Positions 1-7,879 of a stretch of 64,000 nucleotides of DNA are shown in pieces. Positions within the stretch are counted from its first letter, which is position 1. Every line of letters starts with the position of its first letter. Origin of the DNA: Andrena cerasifolii (lineage: Eukaryota; Arthropoda; Insecta; Hymenoptera; Andrenidae). The DNA is taken from contig NW_027484918.1 of the NCBI RefSeq assembly GCF_050908995.1, positions 62,001 to 126,000 on the forward strand, read 5' to 3'. The translations under genes were made by a program, and so were the position numbers. A model generated the notes under the pieces. The model had not been told where the DNA came from. It did no database searches and saw only the letters and a program-made list of their open reading frames with translations.

Positions 1-2
1 AA

Positions 3-788
3 TTGATGAACAACGCAGTATTCGGTAAAACTATGGAAAATGTGCGAAATCAGGTGGACGTAAAACTTTTAACACATTGGGAAGGGCGATATGGTGCGGA
101 GGCAATGATCGCGAAACCGAATTTCCACAGCAGAAGTGTTTTTTCGGAAAATTTAATAGCTGTTGAATTGCGAAAACTCGAGGTGAAATTCAACAAACCG
201 ATATATGTGGGTATGTGCATTCTAGACATATCAAAAATTTGTTTGTACGAATTTCATCACGAGTACATGTCTCCACTATATGGCCAAAAATGTAAAATTC
301 TATACACAGACACTGATAGCCTCATCTATCACATTCGATGCGATGATATCTACGAGTCCGTGAAACGCAATATCGATAGATTCGACACAAGCGATTATCC
401 TACTGACAATACATATAATATTCCGCGTTTAAATAAGAAGGTTCCGGGGCTGATGAAGGACGAAAATAATGGGATGATAATGACCGAATTCGTAGGTCTT
501 AGAGCGAAAATGTATGCACTTCGCGTAGACGGTAAAAAAGATACGAAAAAAGCGAAAGGCGTCAAGACCAACGTCATAGCCAGAACGATAACTTTCGACG
601 ACTACGCGCAGTGTTTGCAAAAGGAGATCGAAATGGTTCGCAGACAATCATGCATACGGTCTAAATTGCATAAAGTGTACACCATTTCAGAATCCAAAAT
701 CGCTCTAAATCCATACGACGACAAGCGGTATATCGTACCCGATTCGACCGACACTCTGCCCTGGGGACATTATAAAATTCCGTTGTAA
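3..788 (+). CDS. polB: Protein-primed DNA polymerase B, C-terminal part (copy A)
   Basis: This is the C-terminal 261 residues of a Polinton family B DNA polymerase, open at the window edge, so the N-terminal exonuclease and TPR regions lie outside. The polymerase motif B region (NNAVFGKTMENVR) is at the left edge. The metal-binding motif C is visible as YTDTDS near residue 102, followed by the palm/thumb region. The enzyme would replicate the linear element from a terminal protein. The matching part of copy B is 16169-16956 on the minus strand; one visible difference is DTDSL here versus DTDSF there. No stop interrupts the visible part, but intactness of the whole gene cannot be judged. Confidence 0.9.
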   Translation: MMNNAVFGKTMENVRNQVDVKLLTHWEGRYGAEAMIAKPNFHSRSVFSENLIAVELRKLEVKFNKPIYVGMCILDISKICLYEFHHEYMSPLYGQKCKILYTDTDSLIYHIRCDDIYESVKRNIDRFDTSDYPTDNTYNIPRLNKKVPGLMKDENNGMIMTEFVGLRAKMYALRVDGKKDTKKAKGVKTNVIARTITFDDYAQCLQKEIEMVRRQSCIRSKLHKVYTISESKIALNPYDDKRYIVPDSTDTLPWGHYKIPL

Positions 789-890
789 AATTCCATTATA
801 AAAATATTATAAAAAAGAAATTTGAACTTGATGAAACTACACATCATGTTGAGACGAAGTTTTCAAATTTGCGAGCGTGTTATAGCGGTG

Positions 891-1008
891 CGATGTCGTC
901 GAGGAAACTTTAGACTCGTGCTGCGCTGTTAAAGCTATACGTGATAGTGAATATTTCGATAATAAATCTCTTGTTGATTGCGAACTGCTGGCATTTGCCT
1001 TTGAATGA
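891..1008 (+). pseudogene. Relic of the 276-aa unknown Polinton protein (copy A)
   Basis: Between the polymerase and integrase genes the plus strand encodes a degenerate tail resembling the C-terminus of the unknown protein at 20446-21276. Both carry a run of the type DSE-F---SL-DCELLA (here SLVDCELLAFAFE, there SLIDCELLACAI). A TAG lies upstream in the same frame and no start is visible, so only a fragment remains. The same relic is in copy B at 15949-16066. I infer an old gene duplication inside the element family with one copy decayed. Confidence 0.55.
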
Positions 1009-1142
1009 TATTTTCGACGGCGCTGGCAGCAAAATGTTAAATAAATTGTTCACATATGTATAACATTGTATTTATTGAACCATGTATTATTATTATTATT
1101 ATTATTTTACAATACATTATGTTTATTTATCCAAGAATTGTG

Positions 1143-2063
1143 TTATTTATCAAACCCCAACCACTTGACGTATACCTTATCCCGCTTTCTACGCAGCACT
1201 TTTTCCACTAGATACACATCAGGATCGGTGACGCGTTGCAGCTCGTGTTCATAGAATCCTCCGGCAACGGGTTTTCCACAGGAATCGACGAGCAGATACG
1301 TCGCGGGATTAGTTGTCTGTACTTTGGCTATCTCGAACACCTCCGTTGTCCAATTCGGCGTATAGCCTTTATCGAAGATGGTTTTAAATTTGCTCACGCG
1401 CACAAACTCGCCCAACTCGAATCTCGCTGGAGCAGCGATCTTTAGGTTGCTGTATACTGTGGCTAGCAGCTTGTCGGCGATCGCAGGGGTCACATCGCAA
1501 GGACGCATTCCGATGGTTCTATGTTTTCGCGCGTTATACTCTGCAAGTAGACGCAGTAGCGAATCGATCCATCTATAGGTTCCATTGAGCGTAAACAGTT
1601 TCCACGTATTGTTCTTCAAAGTTCGATTGAAACGTTCTACGACGGAGGCCTTCATCACCGAATACGTTGAATAATGATTAATGTCATGCTTCTTCAAGAG
1701 TTTCTGTACATCGGTGTTGTAAAATTCTTTTCCTTGATCGGTTTGCAAATTTTTCGGATATCGATCTCTAAATATTTTTGCAAACGCTTTAGTCACCTCA
1801 GCGCCACTTTTAGTCTTGAGCGGCAACGCCCATGCATACTTGCTCAACACATCGATGACGGTGAGTATGTAGTGGTGACCCTGGTTGAATCGCGAGTATG
1901 GACGCATTTCTACAATGTCAGCTTGCCACAGATCGTCGTATCCACGCACTATGACGCGCCTCCGAGGAAAATGTCTTCGAGCTGGAGCGTGCAATTCCTC
2001 CACAAGTTGTAGCTTCTTGTGGCCATAGTTTTCTTCACTCATGGATTTCGATAATGGCTGCAT
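1143..2063 (-). CDS. int: Retroviral-type integrase with truncated chromodomain (copy A)
   Basis: This rve-fold integrase inserts the Polinton, producing a target duplication. The catalytic D-D-E residues sit in WQADIVEM, LQTDQGKEF and VVERFNRT. A chromodomain start (YLVEKVLRR...VYVKWLGFDK) closes the protein. The reading frame ends at TAA right after GFDK, although the next codons of the same frame still read HNSWI, the usual continuation of a chromodomain. The same stop is present in copy B. I chose the ATG at 2063; the frame is open to a GTG at 2090. The frame continues that of the upstream 144-residue gene, with ten codons between that gene's stop and the GTG. Confidence 0.9.
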   Translation of the reverse strand: MQPLSKSMSEENYGHKKLQLVEELHAPARRHFPRRRVIVRGYDDLWQADIVEMRPYSRFNQGHHYILTVIDVLSKYAWALPLKTKSGAEVTKAFAKIFRDRYPKNLQTDQGKEFYNTDVQKLLKKHDINHYSTYSVMKASVVERFNRTLKNNTWKLFTLNGTYRWIDSLLRLLAEYNARKHRTIGMRPCDVTPAIADKLLATVYSNLKIAAPARFELGEFVRVSKFKTIFDKGYTPNWTTEVFEIAKVQTTNPATYLLVDSCGKPVAGGFYEHELQRVTDPDVYLVEKVLRRKRDKVYVKWLGFDK

Positions 2064-2120
2064 GTTTGATCGCAGATGTATCTTTGCCACGAATGATGCG
2101 ATAATTATCGTGTACGTGCA

Positions 2121-2555
2121 TTATGTGCTCTCCACCGCCCCAAGGAAATTCTGGACAAGTTCAACCGTCTCGCATGATTCTCCTTCGCATTGTTGCTGCG
2201 GGATAGGATTCAATGCTTGCGATATCTTTTGAACGCTGTTTTGCAACGTCAGCATATCTCTCTGAAACGCGACCAGCTTCATCTCTAATTCTTCCTGCTG
2301 CTCTCTCAAAAGTTTAATGCTCTTTTTCACATATAGTTTATTAACGGCATCTGTGTCAGCCACCGGCTGAGCTACGCGTCGTATCTTGCGCGATTTTGCA
2401 TCAAAGTCGGCACCGGTCACGCAAAGAGCGTTATCACGCATATAATTTCGAAGCATGCCGCTCCATTTGTAATAGTCCATTGTAGCTGCTCCACTCTTCT
2501 CGAGCGATACCCCAAATTTGTTGATCGGCATCTCGACGCATACAGTGCACATCAT
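2121..2555 (-). CDS. Unknown coiled-coil protein, fibre-anchor-like motif (copy A)
   Basis: The 144-residue protein is identical in layout to 14402-14836 of copy B. It has a Cys-containing N-terminus, a central segment reading QPVADTDAVNKLYV and a heptad-like helical segment (LLREQQEELEMKLVAFQRDM). The central segment resembles the P--DTDAVNK-YV anchor motif frequent in phage and virus fibre proteins. A role as virion fibre or minor structural protein is inference. It lies between the 359-residue unknown protein and integrase, all on the minus strand and closely spaced. Confidence 0.75.
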   Translation of the reverse strand: MMCTVCVEMPINKFGVSLEKSGAATMDYYKWSGMLRNYMRDNALCVTGADFDAKSRKIRRVAQPVADTDAVNKLYVKKSIKLLREQQEELEMKLVAFQRDMLTLQNSVQKISQALNPIPQQQCEGESCETVELVQNFLGAVEST

Positions 2556-2566
2556 CGGCGTGCGGT

Positions 2567-3646
2567 TTAATTTATAATGAGGCCTGCCTCGCGGAGTTCC
2601 TCGATAATCGATAGAATTTCGTTGTCGTGCGAGTTGTTACCCGCCTGACGCGACGCTTCCAGCAAACGCAATCGATCCACCAGCTCGTTGGGATCATCCC
2701 AGTGCACATAATCGATCTTGTTATCGTTTACCACCATGACTCGCGATGTCCTTAGACCTTTCCCCGCTTTACTGGTCAATACACGGGGTAGTAGTGGCGC
2801 AATTACATGTTTGTACTTGTATCCCTTGTTACCCAATATGGGGTTTTGTGCGTTATGACCACGTCTGTGAGCATTCGTCATCAGCAGTATACTTTTGTAT
2901 TTTTGTTTATCAGCATCTGTGTATATAGCATCATCGGGAATTCTCTTGAAAATCAGTTCATACAAACCAGGCGTTCCTCCATATCTTACACCGTCTATGA
3001 TTATATTATCATCCTTGTCCATATCGAAAACCTTATCCCCCAGCATCATTCCACTACCACCAAAGTATACACCGTACACATAATCTATGGTCGTATCCCT
3101 ATCTCCACTTAGGATTGCGCTCATGTATTTTTGTCCCAACGGACCGAAATGGTTGCGAAACATTTCTTGCCCCTCGGATGTTTGGAGTTGCTCTCTAATA
3201 GATGCTGCAAGCGACTCATCGGTAGAAGTTTCATACACGTCTTCGTCATCATTGGTTGTGAGCGACTGTACATCGGGAAATGTATTTATTGACGCAGGAG
3301 GAACCGTGGAATCGTTTGATGCGACATTCAACCGTTTCCGCTTCGACTGAACTGGTGTGGAGGTTACGAGCGAATTTTCCAATGACATGTATGACTGTTT
3401 ACTATTTCTTTTACGCGATGCGTTCCATTTCGGCCGGATTTTTGTTTTAGGCGTTAATGTTTCAATGCTCAAACTCGTCGCAGGTGATATGTCAGCTTCT
3501 GTCTCAGCAGTATTTTCCACAATATGTTTTAAGGGCTCGGTAATAGGTTTAAAGTATTTTTCCAGCGCGATATCTTCATCCATCTTGTCAGTCTTCAAAG
3601 ACTGATGTTTCCTACGAATGGATTCGCTGGTTTTTGCAATTTCCAT
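2567..3646 (-). CDS. Conserved Polinton protein of unknown function (copy A)
   Basis: This is a 359-residue protein starting at ATG MEIAKTSES. The first 150 residues are polar and probably disordered (K/R and S/T rich, acidic near residue 140). The C-terminal half is a compact domain with GTPGLYELIFKR and TNAHRRGHNAQNP, which I recognise as a recurrent uncharacterised family in arthropod Polintons. Copy B has 15 more N-terminal codons because it reads CAG where this copy has TAG (sixth codon of the longer frame), so either the downstream ATG is the real start or copy A carries a nonsense change. It probably shares a transcript with the ATPase upstream. Confidence 0.8.
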   Translation of the reverse strand: MEIAKTSESIRRKHQSLKTDKMDEDIALEKYFKPITEPLKHIVENTAETEADISPATSLSIETLTPKTKIRPKWNASRKRNSKQSYMSLENSLVTSTPVQSKRKRLNVASNDSTVPPASINTFPDVQSLTTNDDEDVYETSTDESLAASIREQLQTSEGQEMFRNHFGPLGQKYMSAILSGDRDTTIDYVYGVYFGGSGMMLGDKVFDMDKDDNIIIDGVRYGGTPGLYELIFKRIPDDAIYTDADKQKYKSILLMTNAHRRGHNAQNPILGNKGYKYKHVIAPLLPRVLTSKAGKGLRTSRVMVVNDNKIDYVHWDDPNELVDRLRLLEASRQAGNNSHDNEILSIIEELREAGLIIN

Positions 3647-3742
3647 CGCTATTCTCTCGCGATCCTTAATCTCCTAACTACTAATCATCATTGTATCGCA
3701 GACGTTGCTTTCCCACCGATGTGTTGACGACGATTGAGCATC

Positions 3743-4438
3743 TCACGGTACCGCAAACTCGTTAAATCCCTTTCTATAACGCCCATTGGAAATCGCCCTA
3801 TCTTTATCTATCACCATGAAACCATACTCCCGCTGCCAACAATTACGACACAAAGCGCAGAAATCCTCGTAAGACATATCAGTGTTTACATGATCGTTGT
3901 ACACATGTTTCAAGTTGGTACCATCCTGCTTAAACAGTATCAACAGATTCGCATTGTCGCGTATAAGATGTTTGGGAATCTTTGCATACGTCTGACAGAG
4001 ATAGAAGCAGTCGACGTTCGAGTGGCGTCCCATTGCAAAGTATTCCCTTATCGTATCTTGCTTGTCGCATGCCACGTCATCAAAGATAAAAATGGAATTC
4101 GGAAGCGATTCGCTCGGTGGGATGACGTCACTGTTATTTGAAAATGTAAAGTAGCCAATTTCATCTATCGCAGTCAATAAATTCTCCAAATACTTATATT
4201 TTGGCTGTTGCAACGACTTGGAATACACGTACAGGTTCTCGAAGCACACGCCGTGAGGACTTTCCAACAAGCTGACCAGCACGTTGGTCTTTCCACAATT
4301 TGATGGGCCACAAATGAGGCAGCGTATAGTGTTTGGTAGCATGCTACCGTGTTTGCGTCTCGTTTTCGGAGACATCATTTGCGATTTATCATCAAAATTA
4401 GTCACGCGTATCGCCACAGGTTGTCGCACGAATCGCAT
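3743..4438 (-). CDS. Genome-packaging ATPase, FtsK/HerA superfamily (copy A)
   Basis: The 231-residue ATPase is expected to pump element DNA into capsids. Walker A is GPSNCGKTN near residue 45 and Walker B is SIFIFDDVAC near residue 113. Length and motif order fit Polinton/adintovirus packaging ATPases. It begins the minus-strand gene series and is divergently oriented from the small ORF at 4536. It differs from copy B at only a few residues (for example ICGPS here versus IRGPS there, and KDRA versus KDSA near the C-terminus). Confidence 0.9.
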   Translation of the reverse strand: MRFVRQPVAIRVTNFDDKSQMMSPKTRRKHGSMLPNTIRCLICGPSNCGKTNVLVSLLESPHGVCFENLYVYSKSLQQPKYKYLENLLTAIDEIGYFTFSNNSDVIPPSESLPNSIFIFDDVACDKQDTIREYFAMGRHSNVDCFYLCQTYAKIPKHLIRDNANLLILFKQDGTNLKHVYNDHVNTDMSYEDFCALCRNCWQREYGFMVIDKDRAISNGRYRKGFNEFAVP

Positions 4439-4535
4439 CCTCTCCGTGAACTGCGAAAAATGATTTTGATACGTCGAAGCTGCGGTGCGCTCTATTTATT
4501 GGCTCGCGCCGAAGCAAAACAGCTCATTATTCAAA
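4439..4535. promoter_or_regulatory. Divergent promoter region (copy A)
   Basis: The 97-bp gap separates the divergent ATPase and small-ORF start codons. On the minus strand it has AATAAATAG at 4492-4500 where copy B has TATAAATAG, about 55 nt before the ATPase ATG. The first T of the presumed TATA box is therefore changed in this copy. Function is inferred from position and similarity to a TATA element. Confidence 0.5.
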
Positions 4536-4802
4536 ATGCTTCTGATCCTGTCGGATAATTGTGATATTCGAGACCAAACCGCTGAGCAGTTGAAATATAT
4601 ATCAAAGATTATTCTACTGCGAGAGTTTGGCAGACACATCGATCAGTTGTGGGACAGACTCCCTGAGCATATAAAAGTCGATTCTGAGGTTCAGCAGTAT
4701 CGTCGGTGCTTGGAACATTATAATCGCCCTTGGCAGCGAACGCATATCGACGGTCCAGCACCATTGATTAAAAACTGCAGCGAATGTCGTCGAAGAGAGT
4801 AA
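4536..4802 (+). CDS. Small unknown Polinton protein, 88 aa (copy A)
   Basis: This is a helical, charged protein starting MLLILSDNCDIRDQ and ending in CSECRRRE. The frame is open a further 17 codons upstream to a GTG, but that extension overlaps the promoter, so I chose the ATG at 4536. Its 3' end overlaps the PLA2-domain gene by 19 nt, suggesting coupled expression. I do not recognise the family. The same gene is at 12155-12421 in copy B. Confidence 0.65.
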   Translation: MLLILSDNCDIRDQTAEQLKYISKIILLREFGRHIDQLWDRLPEHIKVDSEVQQYRRCLEHYNRPWQRTHIDGPAPLIKNCSECRRRE

Positions 4803-5428
4803 AGAAAGGTTGTGGTCTGTTAAATCGGGCGATAAACGCGTTACCTATCGAATTACATATTCCGGGATATCAGTTTTGTGGTCCAGGAACTCATCTGGCA
4901 AAACGATTGGCTAGAGACGATCGAGGCATCAATCCGTTGGACGCAGCGTGTCGCGAACACGATATTGCATATTCGCGTAGCAACGACCTCGGTGAAAGGC
5001 ACACGGCAGATAAGGTTCTCGCTGACAAAGCGCAAAAACGCATCGTTGCGCGAGACTCGACTCTGGGTGAAAGAGGTGCTGCTACAGCTGTTTGGGCAGC
5101 TATGAAAGCTAAGACGAAAATCGGAATGGGGATGAAAACAAAACCCCGCAAAAGGACTGTAAGGAGAGCATCGCAAAAGCGGATACTTCCGGTGGCAAAA
5201 CGAGGTGGCATATTACCACTTCTCCCGCTGCTAGGTGTTCTCGGATCATTAGCCGGTGGAGCAGCGGGGATCGCCAAGGCGGTAAACGATAATAAGGCGG
5301 CGCAACATCAGCTGCAGGAAATGCAGCGTCATAATCGCACCATGGAAGGTCGCGGACTTTATCTCGCACCATACAAGCGCGGACAGGGAATATCGAAACA
5401 AAAAAAAAAAACGCCAAAAAGACAATAA
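4784..5428 (+). CDS. PLA2-domain virion protein (copy A)
   Basis: The 214-residue protein has a parvovirus-VP1-like phospholipase A2 core. The Ca-binding loop is YQFCGPGTHL near residue 30 and the catalytic HD dyad is in DAACREHDIAYS near residue 55. In parvoviruses this domain helps breach membranes during entry, and related genes occur in adintoviruses/Polintons. The C-terminal half is basic (KTKPRKRTVRR) with a hydrophobic Gly/Ala segment (LLPLLGVLGSLAGGAAG), resembling a core or membrane-active capsid protein. A 12-A run near the end sets the frame so that translation stops at 5428, two bases before the protease ATG. Copy B has 11 A and a longer, altered tail. Confidence 0.8.
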   Translation: MSSKRVKKGCGLLNRAINALPIELHIPGYQFCGPGTHLAKRLARDDRGINPLDAACREHDIAYSRSNDLGERHTADKVLADKAQKRIVARDSTLGERGAATAVWAAMKAKTKIGMGMKTKPRKRTVRRASQKRILPVAKRGGILPLLPLLGVLGSLAGGAAGIAKAVNDNKAAQHQLQEMQRHNRTMEGRGLYLAPYKRGQGISKQKKKTPKRQ

Positions 5429-5430
5429 AA

Positions 5431-5765
5431 ATGCCCGAGGGCGTAACTACAGATGCGCAATTGGGGGAGTTGGCAAAACGTATGCGTATTCCATTTTTTA
5501 GAGGTGTTTTTATGCGCAATGCACTACCTGTTGGAGGAGTACGCCGAAACGAGAGCGGTATCGTGAATTTGGATAATGTCGAGGGACCGGGGACTCATTG
5601 GGTGGCGTATGCGAAGAGGGGGCGTCGAGCTGTATACTTCGACAGCTTTGGCAATCTTCGACCGCCTAAGGAATTGGTACAATATCTGGATAAAGATGTC
5701 GTGAAAATCGAATACAATCACGCGCCTTATCAGGAGTACAATCAGAGCAATTGTGGTCAACTATG
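5431..5765 (+). pseudogene. Adenain-like cysteine protease, truncated by copy B terminus
   Basis: The coding sequence matches the copy B protease (11150-11527) up to its NCGQL segment and is then replaced by the terminal repeat of copy B. The catalytic His (GTHWVAY) and acidic residue (YFDSFGN) are present, and the Cys-containing C-terminus is cut within the NCGQL/CL region. The last 16 or so residues are missing, so it is not expected to work. The intact version would mature capsid proteins. Confidence 0.9.
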
Positions 5766-5790
5766 AGTAGTAAGACAAGGGGGATTCTAA

Positions 5791-5842
5791 TTCAAATTTG
5801 AGTTTCAAGGTCATGATCATGACCTTGAAACTCAAATTTGAA
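5791..5842. repeat. 52-bp perfect palindrome in the left TIR
   Basis: The palindrome is symmetric around 5816/5817. Its two arms each contain TCAAGGTCA, facing each other across a 6-bp centre. The same palindrome is at 22156-22207. TCAAGGTCA is the extended half-site of monomeric nuclear receptors of the FTZ-F1/ERR type. It could equally be a replication hairpin. Confidence 0.9.
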
Positions 5843-5908
5843 AATTTGTTTTTTTGTCGGCGGGCTGGCGGCGGATGACGTCATAGAGATGACGGAGTGG
5901 TGGGGGGT

Positions 5909-6085
5909 ATCATCGAGGAAGAGGAGGAGGAACCGCGGGGTGACGGTGCGGGGGTATCATCGAGGAGGAGGAGGAGGAGGAACCGCGGGGTGACGGTGCG
6001 CTACTCTGGAGCGTGGTACAGACTGTCGGTAAGGAAGGTGCTACTCTGGAGCGTGGTACAACAGACTGTCGGTAAGGAAGGAAAT
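5909..6085. repeat. Two tandem duplications inside the left TIR
   Basis: A unit of about 45-50 bp (ATCATCGAGGA...CGGTGCG) is repeated about twice. It is followed by two copies of a unit of about 45 bp (CTACTCTGGAGCGTGGTAC...GGTAAGGAAGG). The right TIR has the same arrangement with small length differences. Confidence 0.75.
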
Positions 6086-6121
6086 ATTAATTTTATGATA
6101 TTAATATAAATGAAAAAACTT

Positions 6122-6190
6122 CTCGGGGCGACGGGGCTCGAACCCAAGACCTCCGCGGTACGAGTCAGCCGCCTAACCAACTCCCCCAAA
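6122..6190 (-). other. tRNA-like segment with A/B-box in left TIR
   Basis: On the minus strand the segment has an A-box-like GTTGGTTAGGCGG and, after CTGACTCGTA, a B-box GGTTCGAGCC at 6135-6144. The CTGACTCGTA block looks like a tRNA anticodon arm, but its 3' half does not pair, so it is not a functional tRNA. It may be an internal Pol III promoter or a SINE-like relic. The same sequence is in the right TIR. Confidence 0.6.
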
Positions 6191-6257
6191 CGCCGTCTCT
6201 GACATTAGTCTTTTCCGAATGGTACATATAGCGAAACCAACGGAGCGTCACATATGT

Positions 6258-6258
6258 G

Positions 6259-6301
<43 letters not shown>
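6258..6301. repeat. (AC)n microsatellite in left TIR
   Basis: Uninterrupted CA dinucleotides. The right TIR has the matching (GT)n at about 21704-21741. Confidence 0.95.
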
Positions 6302-6302
<1 letters not shown>

Positions 6303-6730
6303 CGTCGGCGTATAATAATTTATTTTTATGAGAAATTTTATCAGAAATTGTTTCGGACGATGTCGGGAAAGATCGGCGTTTCTCGACACCGCGTCTTCGA
6401 GGGAAAGAGATGGAGCATTACTTTAAAGTCAAAATTCTAGGAGGGAAAGAGACACCACTACATAGGGGATAGAATCGCATGCATTCTAAAGCTAACAGTA
6501 TTTCAAAGCGTTCCGATTTAACGTCGCTGCGTATCGCGCGATCTCGCGTAATTCGACTCCTCTGGAGCAGCCGTGCAGGGTGATGTCACTTGGCGGCGCG
6601 AAGAATGAAATTTAACACAGAAACGCGGAATCTTAAAATTAGATGGCGGGGAGGATGATGGGTGAATGCAATGGAGAAATAATATAGGTTTAAGATATAT
6701 ATATTGTTACAAATAAAAGAATATAATATA

Positions 6731-7062
6731 AATAATATAGGTTTAAGATATATAAATTGTTACAAATAAAAGAATATAATATAAAAAAAAAGAATATAAT
6801 ATAAATAAAAGAATATATAAATATAAAAAAAAGAATATATAAATATAAAAAAAAAGAATATATAAATATAAATATAAATATAAAAAAAGAATATATAAAT
6901 ATAAAAAGAATATAATATAAAAAAAAAGAATATAATATATAAATATAAATATAAAAAAGAATATAAAAAAAGAATATAAAAAAAGAATATAATATAAATA
7001 AAAGAATATATAAATATAAAAAAAAGAATATATAAATATAAATATAAAAAAAAATAATATAT
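6731..7062. repeat. AT-rich simple repeat (AGAATATAAATA type)
   Basis: Irregular tandem units of AGAATATA, TAAATATAAA and A-runs. No gene is seen. The long frame on the minus strand here is only Phe/Ile/Tyr low complexity. Confidence 0.85.
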
Positions 7063-7588
7063 CTATTGTGAGGATCGCGGTGGTGATGGTGATGATGATG
7101 GCGATCGCCGCTGCCGCAGCCTGGCCACCCTCGTGGGGCCCGCCGCATTCTCCTCAGCCTGCGCCGATGGTTCCCCCACCACCCGCGCATTCATCATGAA
7201 ATATAAATTCTAGAACACACAAAAAATTGATATAATATTTATACAAAACATATTAAATATATAAAAAAAATAAAAAAATAAAAAATGCAAAGTATTACAT
7301 ACTTGCAGCGGGGGTGAAGGTGGTGGTGACGGCGACGGCTGAGGAGAGCCCCAATCTGGGGACCACACCCTCGGCGACGGGGGTGACGGTGGTGGCGATG
7401 GCAGCCCGGGGGGTGACGGTGGTGGCGATGGCGGTCCGGGAGGTGACGAGGGTGGTGAGTTCTGGAACATAGAAACGTCTGATTTTAATCTCACTCGGTA
7501 TCAATGGTTAAACGCGATAAATGTTAAAAAAATACTGTTAAGTACATACCTCAGGGTCACACTCGGGGGCAATCCTTAATAGTCCCAT
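7063..7588 (-). CDS. Three-exon Pro/Ser-rich unknown protein, about 114 aa
   Basis: The proposed exons on the minus strand are 7550-7588 (ATG GGA CTA..., 13 codons), 7303-7461 (53 codons) and 7063-7209 (48 codons plus TAG). Both introns (7462-7549, 88 nt; 7210-7302, 93 nt) begin GTATGT and end in pyrimidine-rich TTCCAG or TTCTAG. All junctions are phase 0. Exon 2 is a Ser-Pro-Pro-rich repeat (SPPPSPP) interrupted by RVWSPDWGSPQ; exon 3 ends with a basic stretch (RVARLRQRRS) and SPSPPRSS. Family and function are unknown; it could be a basic virion or nuclear protein. It lies between the left TIR and the next minus-strand genes, and copy A lacks this region. The alternative is that the Pro-rich exon is just a minisatellite. 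Confidence 0.55.
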
Positions 7589-7608
7589 TTTCGCAGAAAT
7601 TATTTAAT

Positions 7609-7767
7609 TTAGTCTGCTGTCTTTAACGTTTGATGGACAACTGGTCTCGATGCATCTCCTGGCTCTCGCACGTCAAAACCCCCTCCTATGATGAAATCGA
7701 GAAATGCATAGCTTTGCAAAGTAGGATGCCTTTGTTCTTCGCCATCTTCATCACAGGCCACCTGCAT
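7609..7767 (-). CDS. Possible small ORF, 52 aa
   Basis: An ATG-started frame (MQVACDEDGEEQRHP...) ends 20 nt before the ATG of the three-exon gene. It has balanced composition (acidic start, FLDFIIGGGFDV middle) and no repeats. Support is only position and composition; no family is recognised. It could also be an upstream exon or chance. Confidence 0.3.
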   Translation of the reverse strand: MQVACDEDGEEQRHPTLQSYAFLDFIIGGGFDVREPGDASRPVVHQTLKTAD

Positions 7768-7879
7768 TTTCGCTGACCATCCTCCTCCATGTACTTATCT
7801 TCTTCTTCTTCACTGACCGTCCTCTCCTTATTCGCACGCATCTTCTTTCCCTTCTTCTATGGGCACATCATTCGACTAG

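Larger units (their letters stand above)
1..5765 (-). mobile_element. Polinton/Maverick copy A, partial
   Basis: The copy contains the polymerase 3' end, integrase, two unknown genes, packaging ATPase, a small unknown gene, a PLA2-domain gene and a truncated protease. It matches 11193-16956 in inverted orientation almost base for base. The lengths are 5765 and 5764 nt, and the one net indel I could find is an A-run of 12 versus 11. It stops at 5765 inside the protease gene, exactly where the AGTAGTAAG terminus of copy B begins. The capsid half and one terminal repeat are therefore missing, and the other end lies outside the window. The strand is given relative to copy B read as plus. The near-identity implies a very recent duplication or transposition, or an assembly duplication. 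Confidence 0.9.
5766..6730 (+). repeat. Polinton B left terminal inverted repeat
   Basis: Inverted copy of 21277-22232. It contains a 52-bp perfect palindrome, G/A-rich tandem units with ATCATCGAGG and CCGCGGGGTGACGGTGCG, duplicated units with CTACTCTGGAGCG, a tRNA-like segment and an (AC)n run. The inner boundary is approximate because it runs into AT-rich repeats. In this family TIRs hold the protein-primed replication ends. Confidence 0.9.

Noticed and set aside
6690..7190. Long minus-strand frame rich in Phe, Ile and Tyr
   Set aside because: It is a translation of AATATA simple repeats. Only its first 43 codons coincide with exon 3 of the spliced gene.
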